DNA of 64,000 nucleotides from Acidobacteriota bacterium (GCA_004298155.1 SCRD01000024.1:1-64000), one strand, 5' to 3'; positions 43,166 to 53,167 are shown, counted from the stretch's first letter. The notes: a model not told the origin generated them from the sequence alone. Made by a program: numbers and translations.

Positions 43166-43588
43166 ATGGAAGCTCTTTTAAACTTTCTCTGGCTGGTGAT
43201 TGCGCTCTGCGCTTTTGTCCGGTGGGGACGGCAAACGGTCCGTCCCGCCCGCAAGGCGCACCCTTTAAGCCGGACTTTCGCGCCCCTGGTGGCGCTTGCC
43301 TGCGCGCTTGCCGTCCTCTTTCCAGCCATTTCGGCAACAGACGATTTGCACCCTGCATTGTTTTTAGCCGAAGATGTTTCGACATCGCGCCGCAACATCG
43401 CGCCGTCGGGAGGCTGCCACGGACACTCGAATTATGGGGTGATGGCATCTCCTCCCGCTCTGGCCTCAACATCATTCCTGCCAGTTAACTACCGTGACGT
43501 TCTTGAGATACTGCATTTCACAGAAGCCGTTCATCCGGTTCGCGCCCTGCCACGGGCCGCTTTGCAACGGGCTCCTCCCCTTAGCTAA
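43166..43588 (+). CDS. Small membrane protein associated with the RND efflux pair
   Basis: 140 residues, ATG 43166 with GGCGGAGCG just upstream. Two hydrophobic helices (LLNFLWLVIALCAFV and FAPLVALACALAVLFP) are joined by a basic loop, then an ISATDDLHPALF segment and a soluble tail with GGCHGHSNYG. Proteins with this ISATDDLH feature occur beside heavy-metal RND genes in Acidobacteriota (recollection, not checked). The gap to the adaptor gene is 102 bases on the same strand, so operon membership is likely. The His/Cys cluster hints at metal contact but is unproven. Confidence 0.5.
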   Translation: MEALLNFLWLVIALCAFVRWGRQTVRPARKAHPLSRTFAPLVALACALAVLFPAISATDDLHPALFLAEDVSTSRRNIAPSGGCHGHSNYGVMASPPALASTSFLPVNYRDVLEILHFTEAVHPVRALPRAALQRAPPLS

Positions 43589-43690
43589 GACATCAATCAC
43601 ACCTTTGCGGGTTCGATATGGCCAGGGTATCGCTCTGGCTTTTAGAGGCCTGCGTGTAAGCCCATTTCAAACTTAAAGAGGGCATGGACC

Positions 43691-44806
43691 GTGAGGCATA
43701 CGGCTCTGTTTATTATTCTGGCACTTTCTATAGGACTGGCTGGGTGTTCCAGCGACACACCGCAGCAACACACCCGCGCGGAAAGCGACGCTCCGCCGGG
43801 CAACCAGTTCATCCTCCCGCCGAATTCTCAAGGCGTGGTGACTGCGGTCGTCAAGCCGGGAACGTTGCCGGAGTACCTGGAAATCCCGGCGCACATTGCG
43901 CCGGACCCCACTCGTGTGGTCCGTGTCTACTCGCCTGTGGGAGGCCGGCTGGTCGCATTCAAAGTGACCCCTGGCGCGTGGGTAAATAAAGGTGAAACGC
44001 TCGCCATTCTCGACAGCAGTGATGTGTCAACGGATGTGGCGGCTTTTACCAAGGCAAAGGCCGATCTGGAATTGAAACGAACGGCGCTCGAACGCGCCTC
44101 AGATTTATACGGGCACAAGGCCATAGCGCTCAAGGACCTCCAACAGGCCCAGGCGGATTTTGCCATGTCCCAGGCCGAACTTCAAAACGCGCAGCGGCAG
44201 TTGAGGATTCTGGGCGTCAATCCAGATTCCAACTCTGGTCAGGTCCGGGTGGCCGCGCCGCGCTCCGGAGTGGTTCTCGAGATTAGTGCGACTGCCGGAG
44301 AATACTCCAAATCCCTGGATTCCTCTCAACCCCTATGCGTTCTCGCAGACTTGGGGACCGTCTGGGTGGTTGGCGATCTGCTGGAAAAGGATCTCTCCTA
44401 TGTCAAGACCGGCGATCCCGCCACGCTGACGCTTGTGGCATATCCAGAAAAAACCTGGCGGGGGCGTGTCAGCTTGATTTCGAGCACAGTCGATCCCATC
44501 ACCCGGACGCTGCATCTGCGGGTGGCACTGAAGAATGAGGGCGGCAGGCTGCGCCCGGATATGTTCGGCACACTGAAACTGCTGCGTTCCACCCATGTTG
44601 GCTTTGCCGTTCCCGCGACGGCTGTGGTCCGCGAAGGAGATTCAAATTACATCTACGTGCAGCAGGCACCTGGCCGCTATGCACCCCAGGCTGTGACGTT
44701 GGGCGGGCCGACTGGAGATGGCCAGGTGGAAATTCTTTCGGGCCTCAAGCCATCCGAAACCATCGTGATAGAAGGAGCGGTCCTGCTCCGGACTGCAACG
44801 CCATAG
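43691..44806 (+). CDS. RND efflux periplasmic adaptor (CzcB/membrane fusion family), lipoprotein
   Basis: 371 residues, GTG 43691 preceded by GAGGGC. The N-terminus RHTALFIILALSIGLAGCSS ends in a lipobox LAGC, so it is probably lipid-anchored. The MFP order is visible: barrel-sandwich half (RVYSPVGGRLVAFKVTPGAWVNKGE), alpha hairpin (FTKAKADLELKRTALERASDL and YGHKAIALKDLQQAQADFA), second sandwich half (VAAPRSGVVLEIS) and beta-barrel (TVWVVGDLLEKDLS). It links the inner-membrane pump to an outer-membrane channel. The pump gene starts one base after this stop. Confidence 0.9.
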   Translation: MRHTALFIILALSIGLAGCSSDTPQQHTRAESDAPPGNQFILPPNSQGVVTAVVKPGTLPEYLEIPAHIAPDPTRVVRVYSPVGGRLVAFKVTPGAWVNKGETLAILDSSDVSTDVAAFTKAKADLELKRTALERASDLYGHKAIALKDLQQAQADFAMSQAELQNAQRQLRILGVNPDSNSGQVRVAAPRSGVVLEISATAGEYSKSLDSSQPLCVLADLGTVWVVGDLLEKDLSYVKTGDPATLTLVAYPEKTWRGRVSLISSTVDPITRTLHLRVALKNEGGRLRPDMFGTLKLLRSTHVGFAVPATAVVREGDSNYIYVQQAPGRYAPQAVTLGGPTGDGQVEILSGLKPSETIVIEGAVLLRTATP

Positions 44807-47800
44807 ATGCATACCTTGGTTCGCAACCTTCTTCGTTATCGCGCACTGGTCCTTTTAGGATTGGCCGCCTGGCTTGCTGCTGGCGCCTATTTCCTGCTGA
44901 GGCTGGACATCGAGGCGTACCCGGACCCTACTCCGCCTCTCGTCGAATTCATCACGCAAAACCCCTCCTGGTCCGCCGAAGAGATGGAGCAGCAGGTCAC
45001 CATTCCGATTGAGACGGCGCTGTTCGGTATTCCTCACCTGCTGTACGTGCGCTCCATCAGCCTTTTTGGACTGAGCGATGTGAAGCTTTACTTCAGCTAT
45101 GGCACAGACTTTTTCCGGGACCGGCAGGAAGCTTTTGACCGCCTGCAAGGGTTGACCCTTCCCGATAATTTGTCTCCCCAATGGTCACCATGGTCGCCCG
45201 TCGGTGAGATTTATCGCTATTTCCTCGATGGGCCTGGTTATTCCCTCAACGAGCTGACGGCAACGCAGGACTGGTACGTGCGCCGGCAACTCAAGCAGGT
45301 TCCGGGAATTATCGATGTCGTCACCTTTGGCGGCACAGTGAAGCAGTACCAGGCTGAGATTGATCCCCAAAGGCTCTTGCAGTTTAACGTGACGCTTCCG
45401 CAGGTGCTTAATGCCATTGCCGCCAGCAACGCCAACGTGGGCGGCAATTATCTCGCTCTTGGCAGTCAAAATGTTAACGTGCGCGGCATCGGCTTGCTTC
45501 AAGAGCCTGACCAAATGAAGAGGGTCCTTGTCGCCGAGCACAACGGCGTCCCGGTTTACCTGAGCGACGTTGCCGACATTCGCGAAGGCCACCAGCCCCC
45601 GCTTGGGCGCGTGGGGGTCGACAGGAATTCCAATGAGGTGGAGGGAATCGTTTATCTGGATCGTGGAGAGCCATCGCTTCCTGCTCTTCGCGCTTTGCGC
45701 CAGAAGATCGCCGGGCTGAATGGCGGCCTGCTCCCCCGCGGGATGAAGATTCGGACGCTTTACGACCGCACCACCCTCATCCACATCACCACCCGTACGG
45801 TGAAGCATCTGGTTCTGATGGGTTTGGTCTTTGTGACGGCAATTCTCCTGGTGTTACTGGGAGACAACCACATGGCCCTGGTCACGGCAATGACCATTCC
45901 CTTCGCACTCCTGTTTGCATTTGCCCTGATGGTGCTGACAGGAAACTCCGCCAACCTGATCTCCATCGGTGCCATCGACTTCGGGATTCTGGTAGATACG
46001 GCAGTGGTGGTCCTTGAAAACATTCACCGGCAGCTCCATGAAGCACCGGAAGCAAGTTCCCGTTTCGACGTGATTGCGTCAGCTACGGCTGATTCCGCAC
46101 GGCCCGTGCTGTTTTCAACCCTGGTCATTCTTGTAGCTTTCATCCCTCTCTTCACCATGAAAGGTGTACCGGGAAAAATTTTTTCGCCCATGTCCATCAC
46201 TTACGGGTTTGCGCTGACTGGCGCGTTGCTTTTTGCCGTTTTCTTCGCCCCCGTGCTGGCCTCATTCCGCCGGGGAAAATCCGCACCGGGCACCGGGGAT
46301 ACACTTGTTGTGAAATGGGCCCGCCGGGGTTACTCTGGCGCGCTGCCGCTGGTTCTGAAGCGTCCCTGGGTTGTACTGGCTTGCGCAGGCGTGCTGCTCG
46401 GCATTACGGTCATCCTTCTTCCGTCGGTCGGCGGAGAATTCATGCCGAAACTCGAAGAGGGAAACCTCTGGATCCGGGCCACGCTTCCTCAAGATGTTTC
46501 CTTCGAATACGGGGCCAAAATGGCGAACCAGATTCGAACCATCCTGATGAGTTTTCCCGAGGTCATGAACGCTGTGTCGCAGGAAGGACGGCCCAATGAT
46601 GGCACGGACGTCACCACATTCAACAATCTGGAGTTTTACGTTCCCCTCAAGCCGGAAAGCCAGTGGCCGCACGGCGTGGGTAAGCCGGCACTGATCCGTC
46701 AAGTCAACGAACGGTTAAGCAGTATTCCAGGCGTGGTCTTTAATTTTTCTCAGAACATCGAGGACAATGTTGAAGAGGCAATGTCCGGCGTTAAAGGTGA
46801 AAATTCTCTTAAGCTCTTTGGCAACGATATTCAAATCCTCGCTGCGAAAGCTCAGGAAATCCGGGACATCATGGCCAAGGTTCGCGGCGTCACCGATCTG
46901 GCTGTGCTTCCGGAGTTGGGGCAGCCGGATCTCGTCATACGGATCGACCGTACGGCGTGCGCCCGTTACGGGCTAATGGCTTCCGACGTTAACGCGGTGG
47001 TGCAGGCGGCAATTGGCGGCCAGTCGGTGACTCAAATTCTCGAAGGCGATCAGCGGTTTGATTTCGTTGTCAGGTTCCTTCCGCAATTCCGCCAGAATCC
47101 TGAAGTCATCCGGCAAATCCTTTTGCCTACGGCAGACGGCGGGCGTGTCCCGCTTGGGCAAGTCGCGTATGTGGGGCTCCGCGAGGGGGCCTTCATGATT
47201 TACCGCGAAAATGGCCAGCGATACGTTCCCATCAAATTTAGTATTCGCGGTCGCGCCCTCACTGATGCCATGGGCGATTTGCAGCAGCAGTTGAAAAAGG
47301 CACATCTGCCCCAAGGCTACCATTATGAGTGGGCAGGCGAGTACCAGAGCCTGAAGACGGAGCAGCACCGACTGGCGATCATTGTCCCAATCAGCCTGCT
47401 TTTGATTCTCGCTCTTCTCTATGCGCTCTTCAATTCCTGGTGTGATGCGCTGATTGTTATGGTCATCCTGCCCTTTGGGGCGATTGGCGGAGTTTTCAGC
47501 CTGCTGTTCACCCACACACCTTTCAGTGTCTCTGCAGCGGTGGGCTTCACCTCGGCGCTTGGCGTTGGAACGCTCGGCGGATGCGTTTTCCTCTCGGGAA
47601 TCCGGCTCGCGGTGAAATCCGGTGGTTTATCCCCGGATGCCATCTTTAAGGGTGCTTTAACAGAAATGCGCCCAATCCTGATGGCCTGCCTGGCAGCAGG
47701 ATTGGGCCTGCTGCCTGCCGCAATTTCCAGCGGGATTGGAGCACAGGCGCAGCAGCCTCTGGCCCGAGTCGTCGTTGGCGCCATGATCACCACAACGCTC

Positions 47801-47878
47801 GCCATCCTGCTTCTAATACCAGTGCTCGTAAGCCTCACGGGCTCTTTCTCCCCTGGGGAATTTGCGAAGAACGACTGA
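44807..47878 (+). CDS. HME-type RND efflux permease (CzcA family)
   Basis: 1023 residues, starting at the ATG immediately following the adaptor's stop, so the two are translationally linked. Twelve membrane helices with two large periplasmic loops. In TM4 the proton-relay residues Asp391, Asp397 and Glu404 lie in DFGILVDTAVVVLEN, the pattern that separates HME pumps (heavy-metal) from AcrB-type drug pumps (which use DD in GLLVDDAIVVVEN). This supports divalent or monovalent metal export, specificity unknown. No CzcC/TolC-type outer-membrane factor is nearby, so one from elsewhere must be used. Confidence 0.93.
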   Translation: MHTLVRNLLRYRALVLLGLAAWLAAGAYFLLRLDIEAYPDPTPPLVEFITQNPSWSAEEMEQQVTIPIETALFGIPHLLYVRSISLFGLSDVKLYFSYGTDFFRDRQEAFDRLQGLTLPDNLSPQWSPWSPVGEIYRYFLDGPGYSLNELTATQDWYVRRQLKQVPGIIDVVTFGGTVKQYQAEIDPQRLLQFNVTLPQVLNAIAASNANVGGNYLALGSQNVNVRGIGLLQEPDQMKRVLVAEHNGVPVYLSDVADIREGHQPPLGRVGVDRNSNEVEGIVYLDRGEPSLPALRALRQKIAGLNGGLLPRGMKIRTLYDRTTLIHITTRTVKHLVLMGLVFVTAILLVLLGDNHMALVTAMTIPFALLFAFALMVLTGNSANLISIGAIDFGILVDTAVVVLENIHRQLHEAPEASSRFDVIASATADSARPVLFSTLVILVAFIPLFTMKGVPGKIFSPMSITYGFALTGALLFAVFFAPVLASFRRGKSAPGTGDTLVVKWARRGYSGALPLVLKRPWVVLACAGVLLGITVILLPSVGGEFMPKLEEGNLWIRATLPQDVSFEYGAKMANQIRTILMSFPEVMNAVSQEGRPNDGTDVTTFNNLEFYVPLKPESQWPHGVGKPALIRQVNERLSSIPGVVFNFSQNIEDNVEEAMSGVKGENSLKLFGNDIQILAAKAQEIRDIMAKVRGVTDLAVLPELGQPDLVIRIDRTACARYGLMASDVNAVVQAAIGGQSVTQILEGDQRFDFVVRFLPQFRQNPEVIRQILLPTADGGRVPLGQVAYVGLREGAFMIYRENGQRYVPIKFSIRGRALTDAMGDLQQQLKKAHLPQGYHYEWAGEYQSLKTEQHRLAIIVPISLLLILALLYALFNSWCDALIVMVILPFGAIGGVFSLLFTHTPFSVSAAVGFTSALGVGTLGGCVFLSGIRLAVKSGGLSPDAIFKGALTEMRPILMACLAAGLGLLPAAISSGIGAQAQQPLARVVVGAMITTTLAILLLIPVLVSLTGSFSPGEFAKND

Positions 47879-47989
47879 GCGCCAGGCAGGGGGCAGGCCC
47901 GACACCGCCGCTGAGATCGGTCTTACATGCTTCCACCCTTTGTGAGAGCAGTTGGCGTTGACGGGAAAAATAGATGCTGTCCGCCGCAG

Positions 47990-49840
47990 CTAGTTCTTCA
48001 CATTCTTCCGCCAGCCCAGGCTGTCGGGCGCTCCGGTGGGGTGAACGAACCAGCGCATCGGTTTCGAGCTGCAACCATTGCCTTCGGTAAAGGTTGTGAC
48101 CCGGCCGCCTTTCGCTTCGAGTTCTGCTTTATAGCAGTCGCCCAGCGAATCAGTGAAGGAAAAGGTCTGGGAGCTGGTCTGGTTCCGATTGCCGGAAAGC
48201 CCAACATGTCCAGCGTTGAAATTAAAGTTCACCTCATCCGTCGCGTCGCGCGTGTTGTCCACGCCGGCTGTGTAGGGCGCGAGTCCGCCCTCCTGCTGCT
48301 CGATGCGCTTGTTGTAAGTCTGGTGAAGATGGACCGTCTGGCTGCGGCTGTGGCCGGAGGCGGAACGGCGCAGCACGTTCGAGTTGAGCGAGTAGTTAAG
48401 CGATCGCGTAAACGCTCGCCGGGTGGAACCCGAGTCGATGCTGGTGGTCGAGCTCGAGACGCGGCCCGACTGCTCCGTGACGTGCCGTGTGGACTGCGCA
48501 TCAACGACGGAGAACATCTGGTTGTTATTAAAGATGAGGCTTTGCTCCACGCGGGTTTCAATTCGTCCTGCAGCCGTGTTGACGTAACCTTCAATCATGT
48601 AACTCTGGTCCGCCCGCGTTGCCACGTTGCCATTCACCTTGCTGGGGTCGGGGCCCAGCGTGCTGGTAATAGCAGGCTCAAGCGACGCGCCCTTCAGCGT
48701 GTTGCGAGTGACGGCGCCTCCGGTGTGCTCGGACTTTGCGTCGCGATAGACCAGCAGTGCCGCGCCCACCGAAAAGTAGTGGTTCGATCCCAGTACGCGC
48801 ACCGCGATTGAATGCTCCTCGCCGTCGCTCACCAGGCCGGCGAATGGGGTAAGGTCGAGCCGATAGGGAATGAAGTTCAGGGTCTGCACTCCAGGGGTGG
48901 GCCGCCACAAATACGGATCGATGCCGCCCGTATAAACCCACGGGAAAATCGGTGCGAGCCCCGCTGGTTGGCCGTCCACCAGCACTTCAACCTCCCGGTA
49001 GCTGCCGCCACTACAGGCGCGCGGACGCCTGGGCGCGCCCTGGTAACCCCGCCGCATGGCGAAGGCCATGGTTTCCTGAATGTATTTGTCGGGCAGGCAG
49101 GTGTACCAGAACTCGTCATGAAATTGGCTTTGCGCAAACTCGTCCAGGTAGATTCGCTCAGTGTTGCGCGGAAATTTGATCTTGCGCTCGAGCTGGTCGT
49201 CGCCGGTTTGCAGGTTTGACGGTTCGTTTGTTGAATTCAGCGCGTAGACGGCATCAGGCGTGCGGGGCGCGGGATGAGTTTTGTCGGCAGGATAGAACAG
49301 GATCCGCGCGCTAGCGTGGATAACGCTCGTCCGCGTGGTATCAATCCAGTTGTTGATAAGCGCCGAGCCCTGGCCGGGCGAGCGTAGCAGGCTGGAATAG
49401 TCTGTAAGGTCGCGCTCGATCCGCCAACTGGGCCCCAGGTCGGGCGAAGGTTCCTGCGTGGTGCCGAAGTAGATGCTGACGCCGTCGAGCCAGATCGAGG
49501 CTGTCCGGTCATACTGGTGGCCCGGGTCAACAGAGAAATCTGCCTGAAGCAATACCTTGGCCCATCGCCCGCTGCATTTTGCAGGAGGCTGATAATTGAA
49601 CGTGTGCGGCACAGAATCCATGCGCGTGTTCTCGCCGGCCGGCCCGAAATCTTCTCTGGGGAACAACTGCACGGTGCAGGGTTTGGTAGCCGGCACTGGG
49701 AGAGCCGGATCAGCGATTGAAACATTCTGCGAGCCGATGGAGGGCTTGCTATGAGCATAAAGTGCGCGGCCCAGAGGCAAAATGATTACCGTAGCGGTCA
49801 GCCACATGACGGCCAGCCTGCCATAAGAACTCTGAAACAT
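47990..49840 (-). CDS. Secreted peptide-N-glycanase A (PNGase A)-like protein
   Basis: 616 residues from ATG 49840, preceded by AAGGGAG. Signal-anchor-like LAVMWLTATVIILPLG, then the PNGase A pattern: WAKVLLQADFSVDPGHQYDRTASIWLDGV, GTTQEPSPDLGPSWRIERDLTDYSSL and GSALINNWIDTTRTSVIHASARILFYP, the family two-domain beta-sandwich. In plants and fungi these amidases remove whole N-glycans from glycopeptides. The C-terminal third is Ser/Thr-rich beta structure. Bacterial copies are rare, so the target may be plant or fungal glycoproteins in soil. The gene converges with the RND pump gene. Catalytic residues were not traced. Confidence 0.7.
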   Translation of the reverse strand: MFQSSYGRLAVMWLTATVIILPLGRALYAHSKPSIGSQNVSIADPALPVPATKPCTVQLFPREDFGPAGENTRMDSVPHTFNYQPPAKCSGRWAKVLLQADFSVDPGHQYDRTASIWLDGVSIYFGTTQEPSPDLGPSWRIERDLTDYSSLLRSPGQGSALINNWIDTTRTSVIHASARILFYPADKTHPAPRTPDAVYALNSTNEPSNLQTGDDQLERKIKFPRNTERIYLDEFAQSQFHDEFWYTCLPDKYIQETMAFAMRRGYQGAPRRPRACSGGSYREVEVLVDGQPAGLAPIFPWVYTGGIDPYLWRPTPGVQTLNFIPYRLDLTPFAGLVSDGEEHSIAVRVLGSNHYFSVGAALLVYRDAKSEHTGGAVTRNTLKGASLEPAITSTLGPDPSKVNGNVATRADQSYMIEGYVNTAAGRIETRVEQSLIFNNNQMFSVVDAQSTRHVTEQSGRVSSSTTSIDSGSTRRAFTRSLNYSLNSNVLRRSASGHSRSQTVHLHQTYNKRIEQQEGGLAPYTAGVDNTRDATDEVNFNFNAGHVGLSGNRNQTSSQTFSFTDSLGDCYKAELEAKGGRVTTFTEGNGCSSKPMRWFVHPTGAPDSLGWRKNVKN

Positions 49841-50027
49841 GCGATAAGCTCCCTTCTGCGGTGACTGCAGAGAGCTACTGTTCCGCAGGCCTTCGTAAAT
49901 ATCTGTACAAAGAGAACGTTTGCCCTCAGACTGTGAATTCATTTCGATTGGACAACTGCAGCCGGAGCTGTCCATTCAAACATGCGGTGCGGGCCGCGTC
50001 CAGAAGAAACTGCTGCCGCGCCTCGAA

Positions 50028-50470
50028 TCAATTAACGCGTAAATTAATATTCCTGTATTCTGATTCCTGATGTATACGAAGGAACACCTTGTGCCCGAGG
50101 GCGATGCTGAAGAGAAGGTCCGCGAGAAACCCCTTCATCGCTTCCATCCGGACCCAGCCCGGGTGTTCGGGCGATTTCACCTCTCGCCAGAAAAACTTTT
50201 AAGAGTCTTCCGCGCCTTCTTCAGGGCCGTTTGGCTCGTTGCGTCAATGCGGCGGGGAATTTCCTCGCAGGAGAATTCATGCATCGGGTCACAGGAAACA
50301 ACATTGCAGCCGCGCGTTCGCATTCCGAAGTTGGAGCTGGCCGGCCCGCCGACGCAATCAAGAATGCGTAAAGAAGGATCACCTTCCGTGAGGCCAAACA
50401 TGCGGATGAATTCCTCGAGCGAACGGCCGCAGGGCACAACCCGCTCCAAGTTGATGCCTGCCTGTTCCAT
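50028..50470 (-). pseudogene. SAM-dependent methyltransferase remnant, frameshifted and 3'-truncated
   Basis: The first frame from ATG 50470 (MEQAGINLERVVPCGRSLEEF, IRMFGLTEGDPSLRILDCVGGPASSNFGMRTRGCNVVSCDP) carries the SAM-binding ILDCVGGPAS. It breaks at about 50191-50195 in a run of five T residues: adding one T restores SFFWREVKSPEHPG, WVRMEAMKGFLADL, in line with the family. Recognisable homology then fades near 50075 and no C-terminal half follows. This is a decayed copy, unless the T-run is a sequencing slip. It is divergent from the CocE gene. Confidence 0.65.
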
Positions 50471-50545
50471 CCGACAGATGCCTCCGGGTGCGAGTTCATC
50501 ATTAAATCTCAATGCTTCCGGACGAACGACCAAGGAGGTTTGCTC

Positions 50546-52468
50546 ATGCCGATGGGAGTATTCAATGCAGGATGTCTGATGGCTGCAAGATCATTCCGGA
50601 CTGTGATTGCTCTGCTCTTTGCCGCGATCTTTATTGCTTGTGCCCTGCCATTGCCCCTGGCCAGCGCCGCTGGAGATGAGCGGGATGTCCACCAGATTTT
50701 CACCAAAATGGATGTGATGATTCCCATGCGCGACGGCATGCGCCTGCACACGGAAATCTACGCCCCTAGAGACACTGCGATGCCTCTTCCATTCATATTT
50801 GAGCGCACGCCTTACGGCCTGAATGACGATGACCAGGGATACAGCCGAAAACTGAGCGGTTATGAGGACCTCATCCGCGAAGGCTACATCTTTGTGTTCC
50901 AGGACATTCGCGGGCGGTACAAATCCGAGGGGAAATTCGTAATGATGCGCCCTCCGCGCGACCGTAGCGATCCCAACGCGATTGACGAAAGCACGGACAC
51001 CTACGACACGATCGACTGGCTGCTGAAACACGTGCCCAATAACAATGGGCGCGTGGGCATTCTGGGCATCTCCTACGGCGGATGGCTCACCGCCATGGCG
51101 CTGATTGACCCGCACCCGGCGCTCAAGGCCGTCTCCGAACAGGCTTCGCCCGCCGACATGTTCCTGGGCGACGACTTCCACCACAACGGGGCGTTCCGGT
51201 TAAGCTACGGGTTCTTCTACGCCGCCATGATGGAAACGGGGAAGACCAACTTCCATTTCAACTTTGATCGCCACGATGTCTACGAGTGGTATCTGCTGAA
51301 TCTCGGTCCTCTTTCGAACGCCAATGCCAAATACCTCCACGACGCGATCCCAACATGGAACGACTACGTCGCGCATCCCAATTACGACGCGTTCTGGCAG
51401 AAGCAGTCCGTAATACCTTATGTCGCGAAGCTTAAGCTGACGGTCCCAAATCTGAACGTGACCGGCTGGTGGGACCAGGAAGATTTCTACGGCGCTGTCA
51501 CCATTTATGAGGCACTCGAGAAGCACGACACAAACCACCTGAATTTTCTGGTGGCAGGCCCCTGGAACCATGGTGGCTGGTCCAATGGCGCTGGGCGGAC
51601 GCTGGGTCCCATTGATTTTGACAGCGACACCAGCCAGTACTTCCGTGAGAAAGTGGAGGCCCCGTGGTTCGCGCACTGGCTGAAGGACAAAGGTCCCCTG
51701 CCTTTCAAAGAGGCGCTGACTTTTCAGACCGGTTCCAACCAGTGGCAGGCCTACGACCAATGGCCGCCCAGGCAAAACATCACCAGCCGCAAACTGTACG
51801 TCCACGCAGGGAGAGGTTTGTCTTTTGATCCGCCGGATGCCGGGGATGAAAAACCAGGTTACGACAGCTACATCTCCGATCCTGCGAATCCGGTCCCCTA
51901 TCGTGCCCGTCCGATGGACCCCACTTACCCCTGCGGCGACTGGTGCACCTGGCTGTTGCAAGACCAGCGGTTTGCAAGCTACCGTCCTGACACGCTCACC
52001 TGGGAGAGCAAACCGCTCACGGAAGACGTTTCCGTCGCGGGAGACATTGTGGCTCACTTGTACGTCTCCACCACGGGCTCCGACAGCGACTACGTCGCGA
52101 AGCTGATCGATGTCTATCCTGAAGACTATCCGAAGGATCCTAAGCTGGGCGGGTATCAACTGATGATCGCCAATGACGTCTTCCGGGCGCGCTTCCGTAA
52201 CAGCTTTGTCCACCCGGAACCCATGAAGCCCAACCATGTGACGCCCATTACCATCGATCTCCACACCAACAACCACCGCTTTATGAAAGGCCACCGCATC
52301 ATGGTGCAGGTGGAGAGCACCTGGTTCCCGGTGATCGACCGGAACCCTCAGACCTGGGTCCCCAATATCTTCAAGGTCACTGCGGCTGATTTCCAGAAAG
52401 CCACCGAGCGCGTCTACCACACCAGCCGCTACCCGACTCACATTGTTGTTCCGGTGGCTGGGCCGTGA
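50546..52468 (+). CDS. CocE/NonD-family hydrolase (X-Pro dipeptidyl-peptidase-like S15)
   Basis: 640 residues, ATG 50546 seven bases after AAGGAGG. Signal peptide SFRTVIALLFAAIFIACALP. An alpha/beta-hydrolase fold follows with Ser176 in LGISYGGW, Asp310 in WWDQEDFYG and His342 in GPWNHGGW, and a C-terminal jelly-roll (TLTWESKPLTEDVSVAGDI, IRHT-like YHTSRYPTHIVVPV), as in glutaryl-7-ACA acylase and cocaine esterase relatives. Secreted enzymes of this type cleave peptides, amides or esters; the substrate is unknown. Complete triad and jelly-roll support an active enzyme. Confidence 0.9.
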   Translation: MPMGVFNAGCLMAARSFRTVIALLFAAIFIACALPLPLASAAGDERDVHQIFTKMDVMIPMRDGMRLHTEIYAPRDTAMPLPFIFERTPYGLNDDDQGYSRKLSGYEDLIREGYIFVFQDIRGRYKSEGKFVMMRPPRDRSDPNAIDESTDTYDTIDWLLKHVPNNNGRVGILGISYGGWLTAMALIDPHPALKAVSEQASPADMFLGDDFHHNGAFRLSYGFFYAAMMETGKTNFHFNFDRHDVYEWYLLNLGPLSNANAKYLHDAIPTWNDYVAHPNYDAFWQKQSVIPYVAKLKLTVPNLNVTGWWDQEDFYGAVTIYEALEKHDTNHLNFLVAGPWNHGGWSNGAGRTLGPIDFDSDTSQYFREKVEAPWFAHWLKDKGPLPFKEALTFQTGSNQWQAYDQWPPRQNITSRKLYVHAGRGLSFDPPDAGDEKPGYDSYISDPANPVPYRARPMDPTYPCGDWCTWLLQDQRFASYRPDTLTWESKPLTEDVSVAGDIVAHLYVSTTGSDSDYVAKLIDVYPEDYPKDPKLGGYQLMIANDVFRARFRNSFVHPEPMKPNHVTPITIDLHTNNHRFMKGHRIMVQVESTWFPVIDRNPQTWVPNIFKVTAADFQKATERVYHTSRYPTHIVVPVAGP

Positions 52469-53167
52469 GGGAGCGCCGCGGCGCGCCCTGCCGTCGGCCC
52501 GCCTTCCGACTGAGGTGGGGATCGGACGAAGGGCCATGCAATGCTCCGAAGCACAATATCCAGCATCGGAAACATCTGCCCTGCAGAAGGCTAAATGCCA
52601 TCTTCGTGACTCGATGAGGTGTTTGTTCTGGTCGGAGGGGCCGAGGGCAATCACAAACGCACTCACGGGAGTGTGAGAGTCAAAGACACCTGGCTCCTCC
52701 GGGAATGGTGCCACTTTGTCACACGTTGTCAATAACTGTCAAATAAATTTCGGTAAAAGTTGCTACCGGCGTTGTAAAGACGCTCCGCGACTACTTTTCT
52801 TTGTGGGCAATCGACACGAGTTGCTCTCTTCCAGCAGAACGTCTCCATGAAAAGCGGCTAGGAGTTCGAGGATGTGCCATCCCTCTTGTACTCTAACCTG
52901 GCGGATGGCAATCTCCGCCAGGCCGGCGAAGCGATATTAAGCCAGATGGCAGGTGAATCAGTCGCCGGTCATTCAGGCGCCGGGCTTGACCTCAATCGAA
53001 TCGCTTCCCGCCAGCGTGACGCGCAAAACTCGGCGCGTGCCTGAAAGAGATTGGAACAGCGGGCAAAAGCCCAGCTGCGGCTTCAAGCTGATAGGATATT
53101 TTGGCTCAGTGAAAGCTGAGTGCTGACCGCTGGAAGTTCTAATCCTCGCGCGCAGGGCAAGCGGCGG
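52469..53167. other. Intergenic region after the CocE-like hydrolase
   Basis: No confident gene. A 56-codon frame from GTG 52874 to TGA 53042-53044 (VPSLYSNLADGNLRQAGEAI at the start) has weak SD support and no known relative. The first part is AT-poor with an inverted repeat near 52900-52940. Confidence 0.3.

Noticed and set aside
43600-43625. T-loop-like gggttcgatatgg, possible tRNA
   Set aside because: No acceptor stem, anticodon arm or matching 5' half was found around it.
51200-52732. 510-codon minus-strand frame over the CocE-like gene
   Set aside because: Long, but composed of the reverse of a gene with a complete catalytic triad and signal peptide.
52874-53044. 56-codon GTG frame in the spacer after CocE
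   Set aside because: Weak SD, no conserved pattern, no known relative; noted only as part of the spacer.
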